Shown here in pieces: positions 1 through 8,655 of a DNA stretch of 35,011 nt (the stretch's first letter is position 1; each line of letters starts with the position of its first letter). The notes under the pieces are model-generated. The model searched no databases. It saw only the letters and a program-made list of their open reading frames with translations, and was not told the origin of the DNA. Position numbers and translations under genes: made by a program. Source of the DNA: CAZTKP01 sp964614215 (GTDB taxonomy: Bacteria > UBP6 > UBA1177); NCBI GenBank assembly GCA_964614215.1, contig CAZTKP010000007.1, forward strand, positions 1-35,011, read 5' to 3'.

Positions 1-37
1 AATTTAACCGCCTGAATTTTATCAGATGTGACTTTGA

Positions 38-1072
38 CTAACAAGTTTTTGAAATATCTGTAAATTTTATATTCTTGTGAAGACAACTTTTCTCCACAGA
101 GCTTGTGAGGATTGACTGATTTTTTAAATTATTAATATATTCAAATAGTTGAGCTTTTCTACTTTCATCAAGAAAGGTAAAAATATCATCCATAAAAAAG
201 ACTGGAAAAAGTCCTCTTTCTTTATAAATATTTAGTTCAGTGAACTTAAAAATTACAGAAATGAGATAGATCTCGCCCATTGAAAGACTTCTCTTAGTGT
301 TGCTGAGCTCAGTCTTAATATCAACGCCATCAAGATGAGGTCCGTAAAGAGCATAACCCTTTTTTAGTTCCATCTCCATCTTTGCTTCAAGCTTATCTAA
401 AATATTATTATCACTGTGAGTTCTAAGTTTTATTTCAATTCCTGACATCAGTTTTTCTGATACTTTTTTTATTTCATCATTAATTATATGAGCCACTTTT
501 TTTCTCATATCCCTTATCTTCTTCATCAGAGGAACTGCAGCTTTGTTTAAATATCTCACAGCTTCATAATTTTCCTGCTTTAAAGACTTATTTTTATGTT
601 TAAGATACTTACCATATTCCATCAGAACATCGTAATAATCGCTGCTTTCCATAAAAGATATTCTGTCAAGCATATCTCTTCTTGTAGAAGGTCCTCCACT
701 TACAAGTTCCATATCTTTAGGACTATGAATTACCGGAAAGGCAATTTCCATCAATTCTCGCCTGGATGAAGTCTGACCGTCAATAGATATTCTTCTTGCT
801 CCACTTCTGTCATAGGCAATTTTAATATCTCTTTCATAGCCTGACATATCTTCAATTACAGTATTTACATAAAAATGATCTTCATCTTTATTAATTATTT
901 CTTTAAGATCTGAAGATCTGAAAGATTTACCTGATAAAGAAAGATAACATGCTTCAACTATTGAAGTTTTTCCTGATCCGTTAGGACCGTTTATAACAAG
1001 TTTTTCAGGAAAATTCAATTCAAACTGTGAAAGATTTCTGAAGTTTTTTAAAAAGAGACTCTTTATATGCAT
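38..1072 (-). CDS. recF: DNA replication and repair protein RecF
   Basis: RecF is an SMC-like ATPase that binds gapped DNA and, with RecO and RecR, helps load RecA at stalled forks. The 344-residue product is slightly shorter than the usual 355-375. It opens with the family's N-terminal pattern (MHIKSLFLKNFRNL) and has a Walker A GPNGSGKT at 29-36. The ABC signature reads LSMGE near 265 where LSxGQ is usual, followed by a Walker B-like FFMDDIFTFLD near 292-302. The ATG at 1072 lies three bases after the dnaN stop, giving the classic dnaN-recF order and probable translational coupling. The 37 bases downstream are too short to interpret. Identification is firm; only the degenerate signature motif is unusual. 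Confidence 0.95.
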   Translation of the reverse strand: MHIKSLFLKNFRNLSQFELNFPEKLVINGPNGSGKTSIVEACYLSLSGKSFRSSDLKEIINKDEDHFYVNTVIEDMSGYERDIKIAYDRSGARRISIDGQTSSRRELMEIAFPVIHSPKDMELVSGGPSTRRDMLDRISFMESSDYYDVLMEYGKYLKHKNKSLKQENYEAVRYLNKAAVPLMKKIRDMRKKVAHIINDEIKKVSEKLMSGIEIKLRTHSDNNILDKLEAKMEMELKKGYALYGPHLDGVDIKTELSNTKRSLSMGEIYLISVIFKFTELNIYKERGLFPVFFMDDIFTFLDESRKAQLFEYINNLKNQSILTSSVEKSCLHKNIKFTDISKTC

Positions 1073-1075
1073 GAA

Positions 1076-2206
1076 TTACATTCTAAGCGGCATTACCATG
1101 TGAACATAGTAGTAATCATCGGTTTCTTCTTTTATTGTCAGAGGTTTAAGACCTTCCTCAACAATAAGAGTTGTATCCTGGTTATCAAGAACTGAAAGTA
1201 CATCCAGAAGGTATCTTGCATTGATTCCTACAGCCTTATCACTTTCAAAAGGTTTTTCAACAAGGATCTCATCGTTTGAATTTCCACCAAACTGTGAACT
1301 TGCTGTCATACTGAGAACTGAACCGTTAAAGTTAAATTTTGTAGCCCAGATCTTTTCTTCTGAATTTAATGCAATAACTCTTTTAACACCTTCAATAAGT
1401 TCTTTTCTATTAAGCTTTGCAGTATCCTTAGCATCTATATCAGATGAACCGCCTACAACTGATCTGTAGTTAGGAAATTCATTTTTAAGAAGTCTTGAAA
1501 TGAAAGTAACATTATCGCCTTTGAGAAATATTTTATCTTCATCAAGAGCTACACTTACTTTTTCTGAATTTGCAAATATCTTTGAGATCTCTGCAAAATT
1601 CCTACCGGAAACAACGAGACCTTTATCAAGTCCGTCTATATTCATATCAAAATTCTTAATACTCATAACTGAAATTCTATGAATATCCGTTGTCACCATT
1701 TCAACTGTATCATCAACTTTTGTAATAAGAACACCTGAATACGCCTTATTTACATTGTGTTCTGTCATTGAGAACTGAAGTTTCTTAAAAGATGAAAGAA
1801 GTCTTCCTATATTTACATCATTATAGTTTTCATTTGTTTCCGGTATTGACGGAAAATCATTTGCCTCAACACATGGAACAGTATATTTGGATTTCTGAGC
1901 CGTAACATCAAGAACATTTGTGGATGTATCATATTTAAAAAGAATATCCTCCCCTCTTGCAACCTTACATATATCATGAATATATTTTGCCGGGATAGCT
2001 ATCTTTCCTTCTTCAACAGTTTCTTTAAGATCAGTGGAAACCAGAACTGTAGTATCAAGATTTGTTGCAATGAGAGTACAGTTGCTGTCTTTAAACTTAA
2101 AAAGAATGTGAGAGAGAATGGGCATTGTATGCTTTTTTTCAATTGATGCACTACAGTAATCAAGTGCTCTGAGAAGTTCTTCTCTTTTAAAGGTTAATTT
2201 AATCAT
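1076..2206 (-). CDS. dnaN: DNA polymerase III sliding clamp (beta subunit)
   Basis: DnaN forms the ring-shaped clamp that tethers DNA polymerase III and many repair proteins to DNA. The 376-residue product is close to the usual 366-378. It starts with a typical MIKLTFKREELLRAL and ends with the characteristic MPLRM, which forms part of the partner-binding pocket. The three-domain clamp fold spans the whole length. The ATG at 2206 is preceded by an AAAGGAG-type ribosome site about eight bases upstream (plus-strand 2213-2221). The start overlaps the stop of a possible 62-codon ORF by four bases (ATGA), and recF follows three bases after its stop. Its position between dnaA and recF supports the call. 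Confidence 0.97.
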   Translation of the reverse strand: MIKLTFKREELLRALDYCSASIEKKHTMPILSHILFKFKDSNCTLIATNLDTTVLVSTDLKETVEEGKIAIPAKYIHDICKVARGEDILFKYDTSTNVLDVTAQKSKYTVPCVEANDFPSIPETNENYNDVNIGRLLSSFKKLQFSMTEHNVNKAYSGVLITKVDDTVEMVTTDIHRISVMSIKNFDMNIDGLDKGLVVSGRNFAEISKIFANSEKVSVALDEDKIFLKGDNVTFISRLLKNEFPNYRSVVGGSSDIDAKDTAKLNRKELIEGVKRVIALNSEEKIWATKFNFNGSVLSMTASSQFGGNSNDEILVEKPFESDKAVGINARYLLDVLSVLDNQDTTLIVEEGLKPLTIKEETDDYYYVHMVMPLRM

Positions 2207-2391
2207 AGGTAGACTCCTTTTAAATATTTAATATTAATATGCTGAACTTTTTGTTTAAAGTTGTTGGATAGCAAATAAAAACAGTTAGTTGAATAAGATA
2301 TAAAATGTTTATTATTAAGTTCATAATCTGTTAAAAAAACTTTTAACATTTTTATAACACTATAGTTTTCAACATTTGTTATTTTGATCAT
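2203..2391 (-). CDS. Possible small protein between dnaA and dnaN
   Basis: A 62-codon frame fills the space between dnaA and dnaN. Its ATG overlaps the dnaA stop as ATGA (2388-2391), and its TGA overlaps the dnaN ATG as ATGA (2203-2206). That is the geometry of a translationally coupled gene at both ends. Against it, the stretch is very AT-rich, the predicted product is rich in Asn, Tyr, Phe and Lys with no recognisable domain, and the ribosome site ahead of its ATG is only a weak AGAAGAA. It could instead be a non-coding spacer or regulatory DNA. I do not recognise the product and list it because of the exact double overlap. Confidence 0.35.
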   Translation of the reverse strand: MIKITNVENYSVIKMLKVFLTDYELNNKHFISYSTNCFYLLSNNFKQKVQHINIKYLKGVYL

Positions 2392-3716
2392 AATGATTCT
2401 TCTATTTCTCTTTCAAGTTTATCAACTATTTTCTTAATGTTCATGTCTTCAATCATTATCTTTTCTATCTTCGAAATAGATGATATTACAGTTGCATGAT
2501 TTCTGCCATTAAATTCATCACCTATTTCCTTTAAAGTTTTTGATGTATATTTTTTTGAAAGATACATTGCTATCTGTCTTGAGAGAGATATCTGTTTACT
2601 TCTCTTATTTGATATAATATCGTTCTTTTTAACGTTGAGGTATGTTGCAGTGAGCCTTATTATTTCATTTATTCCCATTGAGCTGCTCTTTTTAAGCATA
2701 TCTTTGAGAATATCTTCAGCAAAAGATCTATATACCTTATTTATTCCCATAAGTTCAGATGAGATCCTTAAAGTCCTTAAAGCCCCTTCTATCTGCCTCA
2801 CATTATTTTTAAGGTTCATTGCAATGAATTTTGCAGTTTCCTCATCTATATCCATTTTATAAAGCTCTGATTTTTTATGAACTATTGCAAGCCTTGTCTC
2901 AAATTCAGGCGGTTTAATATCGAGTGTTACACCCATTATAAAACGACTTCTAAGTCTGTCATCAATATCCTTTATTTCTGAAATATATCTGTCAGAAGTT
3001 AGAACTATCTGCTTACCGGCCTCATAGTAGGAATTAAATATCCAGAAAAATTCTTCCTGAGTCCCCTGTCTCTTTGACAGGAACTGAACATCATCAACAA
3101 GAAGAAGATCGTGACCGGTTATGTCTGAACGGAACTTGTTAATTGAATTAGACGCCAGGGCAGCAACAAAATCATTCATAAGTTTTTTTGAGGAAGTATA
3201 GTAGACAGACTTTCCCTTGGAATCCACAGCATAGTTGCCTATAGCCTGTATAATGTGAGTTTTTCCAAGCCCTGAATCACCATAAATAAAGAAAGGATTG
3301 TAATTTATACCGGGATTTTTAGCTATTCCCCTTGATGCTGCATAAACTGTCTGATTTGAAGGTCCTGAAACAAAATTATCAAAGGTATATTCTCTTGAAA
3401 GAGTCCTCTTGTCATAGATCTTTTCATCTTTTTCCTGCTCTTTTAAAAATGGAAGTTCCGACTGAATATCATCGTCTGTTTCAGAAGGTTTCACTTCAAA
3501 TTTAACTTTAGTGGTTTTATCAAAAAGATGTGTCGCCAGATTCTGTATCTTTTCTATCCATCCGTTTTTCTGAAGAATATTTATTATCTGCTCACTGGGA
3601 CAACCTACAACAACCTCTTCTCTGGACTCACTGATGGGGAAAAGAGGCTTAATGAAAGCATTTATTATACCTTCTTTATTTGTCTTTTTTAATTCATCAA
3701 CGATCCTGTTCCACAT
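2388..3716 (-). CDS. dnaA: Chromosomal replication initiator DnaA
   Basis: DnaA is the AAA+ initiator that binds 9-mer boxes at oriC and opens the duplex. The 442-residue product has a domain I of about 1-80, a short acidic linker, and an AAA+ core with Walker A GDSGLGKT at 146-153 and Walker B LLLVDD near 204-209. An RLRSRF arginine motif follows. A C-terminal domain IV carries the DnaA signature helix around NGRNHATVISS. The ATG at 3716 has a GAGG about nine bases upstream. The start lies inside the last 20 bases of the ABC-F gene, so there is no intergenic region in front of dnaA, unlike the common arrangement in which oriC sits there. Nearest downstream genes are the possible 62-codon ORF and dnaN. 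Confidence 0.97.
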   Translation of the reverse strand: MWNRIVDELKKTNKEGIINAFIKPLFPISESREEVVVGCPSEQIINILQKNGWIEKIQNLATHLFDKTTKVKFEVKPSETDDDIQSELPFLKEQEKDEKIYDKRTLSREYTFDNFVSGPSNQTVYAASRGIAKNPGINYNPFFIYGDSGLGKTHIIQAIGNYAVDSKGKSVYYTSSKKLMNDFVAALASNSINKFRSDITGHDLLLVDDVQFLSKRQGTQEEFFWIFNSYYEAGKQIVLTSDRYISEIKDIDDRLRSRFIMGVTLDIKPPEFETRLAIVHKKSELYKMDIDEETAKFIAMNLKNNVRQIEGALRTLRISSELMGINKVYRSFAEDILKDMLKKSSSMGINEIIRLTATYLNVKKNDIISNKRSKQISLSRQIAMYLSKKYTSKTLKEIGDEFNGRNHATVISSISKIEKIMIEDMNIKKIVDKLEREIEESL

Positions 3717-5634
3717 TTTTTATTACCTCAATTTCTTCTAAAGCATTGTCCCAATCATTGACTAGTTTTTCAAGAAAAATCTCTATATTTTTAAGTTTAA
3801 CACCAAGTTCGGAATAATCTTCAGATCCAGAGCTGAGTTTATCAATGATCATGTCTTTTTCTTTTTCAGCTATTTCTATCTCTTTTTCAAGATCGGAAAC
3901 TTTTCTTTCAAGAAGTCTCAGCTTGTTGCGGTTTCTTTTCATAATTTCATAATCTACGGCGTTTTCATTTACAATATCAGGTTTTTCAGATCCTGAAGTG
4001 TTCCTGATATCTTTTTCAGTTGATTCATCAGGCCGGTATTCAAAAAATTCTGAAAGAGTTCCGTCAAATTTTTCAATATCTCTGGTCGAAGAAAAATAAA
4101 ACACAGTATCTGCCAGCGAATTTATAAAATATGTGTCGTGTGAAACAAAGATCAGCGTAGAGTCCAGTTTTTTAAGAGCTTTAATAAGAACATCTCTTGA
4201 ATTTATATCAAGATGTGTTGTAGGCTCATCGAGAATAATAAGGTTGCCGGCATTTAAAATAAGTTTAATAAAAGACAGCCTGACCTTTTCTCCCCCGCTC
4301 AGTATCAGTATTTTCTTATCCCAGGAATCCTTAAAGAACATAAATGATGCAAGGATGGATTTTATCTTGTGAAAATAGTCAAAAGGAGTGATGCTTTCCA
4401 TATATTCCATGATCGTCATGTCCAGAGGCAGGTCGTTTATCTGGTCCTGCCTGAAGTATGAAATATCGAGATTATGTCCGTGTTCCATAGAGCCTTCGGT
4501 AGGCTGAAGTTTCCCTGCAAGGATATTGAGAAGAGTGGTTTTTCCGTAGCCGTTTCTACCTGTAACGGCGATCTTTCTTCTGCTTTCTATTATCGTTGAA
4601 AAACTGTCAAAGATCTGCAGATCTCCGTAAAAATGAGTGATGTTCTCAAGTGTGGCAACGATCTTTCCGCTTTTAGGAGGGTCTGGAAAATCAATTTTCA
4701 TTTCAGGAACGGATGGCGGCAGAGTTACAAGTTCATCTTCGAGCTTTTTAAGCATTTTCACCCTTGACTGAGCTCTTGCAGCTGTTGCGGCGTTAGTTCT
4801 GTTCTTATCGATAAAGATCTGAAGCTCTTTCATTTCAGCAAGCTGCTTCTTTCTTTTCTTTTTGAGAAGTTCCAGATTTTTATCTCTCTGACAGGTGTAG
4901 TTGTCGTAGTTGCCCCTGTAGCTCGTAATTTTTGCGTCAAAAAGCTCCCAAACCTCGCTTGAAACAGAGTTTAAGAAGTGTCTGTCATGGGAAACGACGA
5001 GTGCTGTTCCCCTGTAGTTTCTCAACCAGCGTGAAAAGTATCTTATACTGTCAATATCAAGATAGTTCGTGGGCTCATCTATGAGAACAATATCAGGATC
5101 CTGAGATATCAGCGAAGCAAGCGCTAATCTCATCTGCCATCCACCGGACAGATCTTTTGCGGGTGAGTTGAACTGATCTTCAGAAAAACCCAGGTTTACA
5201 AGAATACTCTCCGGAGAAGGTAATTTGTTAATTATTATTTCAAGGTCATTGATACGATCCTGAACATTTTCCAGTTCATCCAGCTCAAAGACATTGCTTT
5301 TTGAGCTATCTATCTTTTTTATAAGTGAAGACTCGCGATATTGAAGATCTTCAAGCTCCTTCTTAAGTTTCCCGGAGATCTTAAGCTCGGATATTACGGT
5401 GGAATTAAAATTATAGGCCGCATTCTGTCTGAGATAGACCAGAGAGCTGTTACCGGGAAAAACAACCGTTCCGTCGTCGGAAAGAGTCTCTCCGGATATA
5501 ATATCAAAAAGAGTGGTCTTTCCACAGCCGTTCAGGCCGACAAGAGCTGTTACGCCGGGGCTTGCGGTAATAGATATGTCATCGAGGATCTTTCTGTCGC
5601 CGAAACTTTTAGAAACACGGTTAATTCTTATCAT
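3697..5634 (-). CDS. ABC-F family ATPase (Uup/YheS type)
   Basis: This soluble twin-ATPase has no membrane segments. ABC-F proteins bind the ribosomal E site and assist stalled translation, and some confer antibiotic protection. Of 645 residues, domain 1 has Walker A GLNGCGKT (33-40), signature LSGGW (162-166) and Walker B VLIDEP (183-188). Domain 2 has Walker A GRNGYGKT (359-366), signature LSGGE (445-449) and IILDEP near 466-471. Between them lies a charged linker (about 240-320), the family's ribosome-contacting element. A C-terminal coiled coil of about 70 residues (from roughly 570) resembles Uup/YheS rather than EttA. It overlaps the upstream methyltransferase gene by 14 bases and dnaA by 20, so it is probably cotranscribed with dnaA. 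The exact subfamily is not certain. Confidence 0.9.
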   Translation of the reverse strand: MIRINRVSKSFGDRKILDDISITASPGVTALVGLNGCGKTTLFDIISGETLSDDGTVVFPGNSSLVYLRQNAAYNFNSTVISELKISGKLKKELEDLQYRESSLIKKIDSSKSNVFELDELENVQDRINDLEIIINKLPSPESILVNLGFSEDQFNSPAKDLSGGWQMRLALASLISQDPDIVLIDEPTNYLDIDSIRYFSRWLRNYRGTALVVSHDRHFLNSVSSEVWELFDAKITSYRGNYDNYTCQRDKNLELLKKKRKKQLAEMKELQIFIDKNRTNAATAARAQSRVKMLKKLEDELVTLPPSVPEMKIDFPDPPKSGKIVATLENITHFYGDLQIFDSFSTIIESRRKIAVTGRNGYGKTTLLNILAGKLQPTEGSMEHGHNLDISYFRQDQINDLPLDMTIMEYMESITPFDYFHKIKSILASFMFFKDSWDKKILILSGGEKVRLSFIKLILNAGNLIILDEPTTHLDINSRDVLIKALKKLDSTLIFVSHDTYFINSLADTVFYFSSTRDIEKFDGTLSEFFEYRPDESTEKDIRNTSGSEKPDIVNENAVDYEIMKRNRNKLRLLERKVSDLEKEIEIAEKEKDMIIDKLSSGSEDYSELGVKLKNIEIFLEKLVNDWDNALEEIEVIKNVEQDR

Positions 5635-6385
5635 ACATTATCTCTTTACCGACAGCAGTAAACTGTCCGTTTTTGTCTCTGAGAGTTATAAGTTCTGTAA
5701 AGGCTGTGGAGTTGCTGCCTCCGTAGATGAGGTTAGCGGTGAAAACAGAAGGGGAGACGGAAGAGTTTTCACGATAAAAATAAAGATCTTTTAATGAAAA
5801 GCCTGCATTTGATGCACAGGCAAGAGCATATTGGATCCTGGACACAGGATAGACAAAGATAAAATGCCCTTGTTTTCTTAAATATTTAACAGACTTGAGA
5901 AGAAAATCGTTAAGAGAGCCTGAAAATTCGTGTTTTGCATTGGCTTTTTCGTTACTGGGGCTGGGTCTCCCCGTATTGAGCGGAAAATAGGGCGGATTTG
6001 TATAGATAAGGTCATATTTACTTTTTAAAGGAAGAGAAAGCTCAGTAAAAGATCCCTCCACTGGTTCAAGATGTTCTTTCAGGCCGTTATTCAGGATATT
6101 TTTTTCTAAAAGTGCAAAAAGAGAGTTCTGTTTTTCAACGCAGAATGTTTTAACAGACAGACCGCGCCTGCTAAGAACAATGGGAATAACACCGCTGCCT
6201 GAGCCCACTTCGATCGCAGTCATGATTTTTTTGTTTTTCAAGATCTTGTAAATAAACCATGATAATATCATGGAGTCTGAATTAAAGCGGTATCCATTCT
6301 TGTGCTGATGTATAAATGTGGTATCACTGAAGATCTTGTCTGAAGTTAATTCTCTGGTCTTAGAGGACTTTTCTGATGATGTCAT
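5621..6385 (-). CDS. tRNA1(Val) A37 N6-methyltransferase-like protein (TrmN6/YfiC family)
   Basis: This is a SAM-dependent N6-adenine methyltransferase of 254 residues. Visible are the family's lead-in GYRFNSDS (31-38), the SAM-binding motif EVGSGSGVIPIVL (about 59-71), and the catalytic NPPY (130-133) that recognises the target adenine. TrmN6 of E. coli (about 245 residues) methylates A37 of tRNA1(Val), and this protein has the same size and motif order. The ATG at 6385 lies 26 bases inside the end of tsaC. A GGAG lies about 12 bases upstream and an AAGAAGG directly abuts the ATG, so the start is plausible but not certain. Neighbouring genes for tRNA and rRNA modification fit the role. The exact target nucleotide is inferred from the family. 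Confidence 0.82.
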   Translation of the reverse strand: MTSSEKSSKTRELTSDKIFSDTTFIHQHKNGYRFNSDSMILSWFIYKILKNKKIMTAIEVGSGSGVIPIVLSRRGLSVKTFCVEKQNSLFALLEKNILNNGLKEHLEPVEGSFTELSLPLKSKYDLIYTNPPYFPLNTGRPSPSNEKANAKHEFSGSLNDFLLKSVKYLRKQGHFIFVYPVSRIQYALACASNAGFSLKDLYFYRENSSVSPSVFTANLIYGGSNSTAFTELITLRDKNGQFTAVGKEIMYDKN

Positions 6386-6989
6386 CCTTCTTAATAGCTC
6401 CCTCTCTAATGATCTCGAAGTTGTGGTGGTCTACCTTTACTATTGTTGAAGGAACCTTGGTTATCTGATATTTCTGCTCAAGAGATATTGAATCATCACA
6501 GATAAGAACACCGTCGATCTGATCTTCAAAATAATTGAAGACATCAACATAGTTCGTTGCCGGAGCCAATCCTGACGGATTTGCACTGGTGCTGATTATA
6601 GGGTGTCCGACAAGGTCTATAAAGGAGTTTACAAAGTCAAAAGGGGAACATCTGATGCCGACAAAATTTGTGCCTCCGGTCAGGAAATCGGGAAGATCGG
6701 GTTTACATTCATGCACAATTGTAAGAGGTCCCGGCCAGAAGAATTTTGCAAGTCTCTGGGCAACAGGAAGGAACGTATCGATCAGTTCAAAGAGCATTTC
6801 TCTTTTGTTGTTCGATATAAGAACAGACAGAGGTTTGTTATCAGGTGTTCCTTTGATCTTTTTTAATTTCATGACAGGGTCTTTGTCAAAGATTATAGAT
6901 CCGAGACCATAGACGGTTTCAGTGGGATAAGCTATTACAGAACCATTTCGGATTTTCCATGCAGCTTCTTCGATAGAAAGTATTTCCAT
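6360..6989 (-). CDS. tsaC: L-threonylcarbamoyladenylate synthase (TsaC/Sua5/YrdC family)
   Basis: The enzyme makes threonylcarbamoyl-AMP from threonine, bicarbonate and ATP, the first step in t6A modification at position 37 of ANN-decoding tRNAs. The 209-residue protein consists of the YrdC domain alone. It shows YPTETVYGLG (21-30), the KxKGTPDNKPL nucleotide-binding stretch (about 44-54), FWPGPLTIV and the STSANPSG motif. It lacks the extra C-terminal Sua5 domain. The ATG at 6989 comes one base after the purE stop, and its 3' end overlaps the TrmN6-like gene. Both neighbours act on tRNA A37-type positions, so the pairing is functionally coherent. A member of the related YciO subfamily cannot be excluded, but the motifs favour TsaC. 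Confidence 0.88.
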   Translation of the reverse strand: MEILSIEEAAWKIRNGSVIAYPTETVYGLGSIIFDKDPVMKLKKIKGTPDNKPLSVLISNNKREMLFELIDTFLPVAQRLAKFFWPGPLTIVHECKPDLPDFLTGGTNFVGIRCSPFDFVNSFIDLVGHPIISTSANPSGLAPATNYVDVFNYFEDQIDGVLICDDSISLEQKYQITKVPSTIVKVDHHNFEIIREGAIKKDDIIRKVL

Positions 6990-6990
6990 A

Positions 6991-7479
6991 TTACAACTCC
7001 TTGACTAACTCTTGAATTTTATTGTCTTTTTTGTTTACAGCATCAACCATATCGCTTTTATATTTCTTTAGTTTTTCCATAAGTGAACTGTCTGACACCG
7101 AAAGGATCTGAACAGCAAAAAGAGCTGCGTTCTTAGAACCGTCTATTGCCATTGAAGCAACAGGGATTCCTGAGGGCATCTGCACTGTTGCATAGAGAGC
7201 ATCTACACCGTTAAGAGGCGTTGCGTTGATCGGTATTGCTATAACAGGTTTAGTGGTGTGGGCGGCAACAACCCCGGCAAGATGAGCTGCGGCTCCGGCT
7301 CCAACAATAATACAACTGCCTTCAAAAGTTTCTACAAGGTCAACAGTTTTTTCAGGAGTTCTATGAGCAGAGCTTACCCTGACGTCATAAGAAACATCGA
7401 AATCATTAAGAATGGAACAACATTTTTTCATGATAGGCCAGTCAGAATCACTTCCCATGAGAATTAGCACTTTGGACAT
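6991..7479 (-). CDS. purE: N5-carboxyaminoimidazole ribonucleotide mutase
   Basis: PurE class I moves the carboxyl group of N5-CAIR to give CAIR in de novo purine synthesis. The 162-residue product is a typical length. It contains MGSDSDWP (8-15), the SAHRTP motif holding the catalytic histidine, and the glycine/alanine-rich GAGAAAHLAGVVAAHT substrate loop. An AAGGAGAG ribosome site lies a few bases before the ATG at 7479. PurK, the usual partner, is not in the window; purB is about 6 kb away. The gene sits in a run otherwise devoted to RNA modification and replication, so its purine role is not reflected in its immediate neighbours. Confidence 0.95.
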   Translation of the reverse strand: MSKVLILMGSDSDWPIMKKCCSILNDFDVSYDVRVSSAHRTPEKTVDLVETFEGSCIIVGAGAAAHLAGVVAAHTTKPVIAIPINATPLNGVDALYATVQMPSGIPVASMAIDGSKNAALFAVQILSVSDSSLMEKLKKYKSDMVDAVNKKDNKIQELVKEL

Positions 7480-7491
7480 AAGTCTCTCCTT

Positions 7492-7971
7492 TTACTTTTT
7501 CTTATTAATCTTATCTTTGTTAATTTTTTTGTTGTGTAGATCCGTAAGATCATCAACGTATTTTCCAGATCTTTCAATACAGGTCCGGACTTTTTGCAAG
7601 TTCTCATAACTATGCAGATTTGCATAGCTTTTAACATTTTTTGAACAACTAACAAAATAATCGATAGCCTCCACGATCAGTTTAGAGATGTCGTCTTTTT
7701 TACTTTCATCAGAAGTAACGATATTGGAGCAGTTCTTAATGGTGGAATCAATGTTATCAAGAATAGAAACGATGTAGTCATCATCAACGGCTTTAGCAAT
7801 GGATAGGCTGGTACTGAGCGACATAAGTCTGTAGGCGAGAGAAAGCTGACCTATTGCGATTGATTGATATTTGGGAACGACAAAATCGTCCTTTTTGTTT
7901 TTATTATTCTTATCATCAGAGAACATAGAGAACGAAATAAAAACAATTAATATAAGGATAAAATTCTTCAT
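7492..7971 (-). CDS. Small exported protein of unknown function
   Basis: I do not recognise this 159-residue product. I start it at 7971 because a GAGG lies six bases upstream and the resulting N-terminus, MKNFILILIVFISFSMFS, is a good signal peptide. A longer frame begins at 7989. The mature part is mostly helical by composition, with three cysteines and a lysine/asparagine-rich C-terminus, and there is no lipobox. It lies 12 bases before purE and 51 bases after rsmG, so it appears to belong to the mnmG-recF run. It is probably periplasmic or surface-associated. No function is suggested by sequence or context. Confidence 0.7.
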   Translation of the reverse strand: MKNFILILIVFISFSMFSDDKNNKNKKDDFVVPKYQSIAIGQLSLAYRLMSLSTSLSIAKAVDDDYIVSILDNIDSTIKNCSNIVTSDESKKDDISKLIVEAIDYFVSCSKNVKSYANLHSYENLQKVRTCIERSGKYVDDLTDLHNKKINKDKINKKK

Positions 7972-8022
7972 AAGAAACCTCATTAACAAAACAGCAGATA
8001 ATAGCAGAGAAAGAGGGCGTTG

Positions 8023-8655
8023 TCAAAATTGGTAAAAAAGGATAGACCTGTTTTTGTTGAGAATAGTGTAGTCAACTTTATAGTCCGGAGATGAGTTTAA
8101 TAGCGGCAGATCATCTTTTGTTCTGAAAACAACAAGCCAGCCGCCCTTGTTAATGCATTTAGAAGCGTGTGAAAAAATCTTACTATCTATACGAACTGCA
8201 CGGGAAATAATAATGTCAAAAGAATGGTCGGACTTAAAAAAATCGTTATGAACAGGAAAAACATTTGAAAAGTTTAGTTTTGAAGACACATACTTAAGAA
8301 AAGAGATCTTTTTCCGCGACAGGTCCATTAAATGAAAATCTATGGATGGAAAATACAGAGAAAGGGGAATTCCGGGAAATCCTCCGCCTGTTCCAAGGTC
8401 AAGAACGTTTTTAGCTTTGATGAAAGGATCTGAGAACTTAACAGGAAAAAGAGAGTCGGCAAAATGGAGATGGAGAACTTCTTCAGGGTGAGTGATCCTT
8501 GAAAGATTGTGAGTTTTGTTCCAGTTTAAAAACTCATTCCAGTAGGAAACGAGATCTTTTGAAAAAGAAAGGGAAGATTCAGTATTAGAAAAAAACCTGT
8601 ATTCTAAAAGTAAACTTGAGAGTGTTTCACATGAAACATTTGCCGGATTCTTCAT
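8023..8655 (-). CDS. rsmG: 16S rRNA (guanine-527-N7) methyltransferase RsmG
   Basis: RsmG (GidB) methylates N7 of G527 in 16S rRNA using SAM. The 210-residue product matches the family length. It carries the SAM-binding LDLGTGGGFPGIP (85-97) and the family's NKTHNLSRI-type motif upstream (47-54). The ATG at 8655 overlaps the mnmG stop by four bases (ATGA), the widespread mnmG-rsmG arrangement near replication genes. parA and parB, which often follow, are absent here; a small exported protein and purE follow instead. Confidence 0.96.
   Translation of the reverse strand: MKNPANVSCETLSSLLLEYRFFSNTESSLSFSKDLVSYWNEFLNWNKTHNLSRITHPEEVLHLHFADSLFPVKFSDPFIKAKNVLDLGTGGGFPGIPLSLYFPSIDFHLMDLSRKKISFLKYVSSKLNFSNVFPVHNDFFKSDHSFDIIISRAVRIDSKIFSHASKCINKGGWLVVFRTKDDLPLLNSSPDYKVDYTILNKNRSILFYQF

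Noticed and set aside
2207..2387. dnaA-dnaN spacer as oriC
   Set aside because: It is very AT-rich, but I could not find a convincing DnaA box (TTATNCACA) in it on either strand, and it may be coding.
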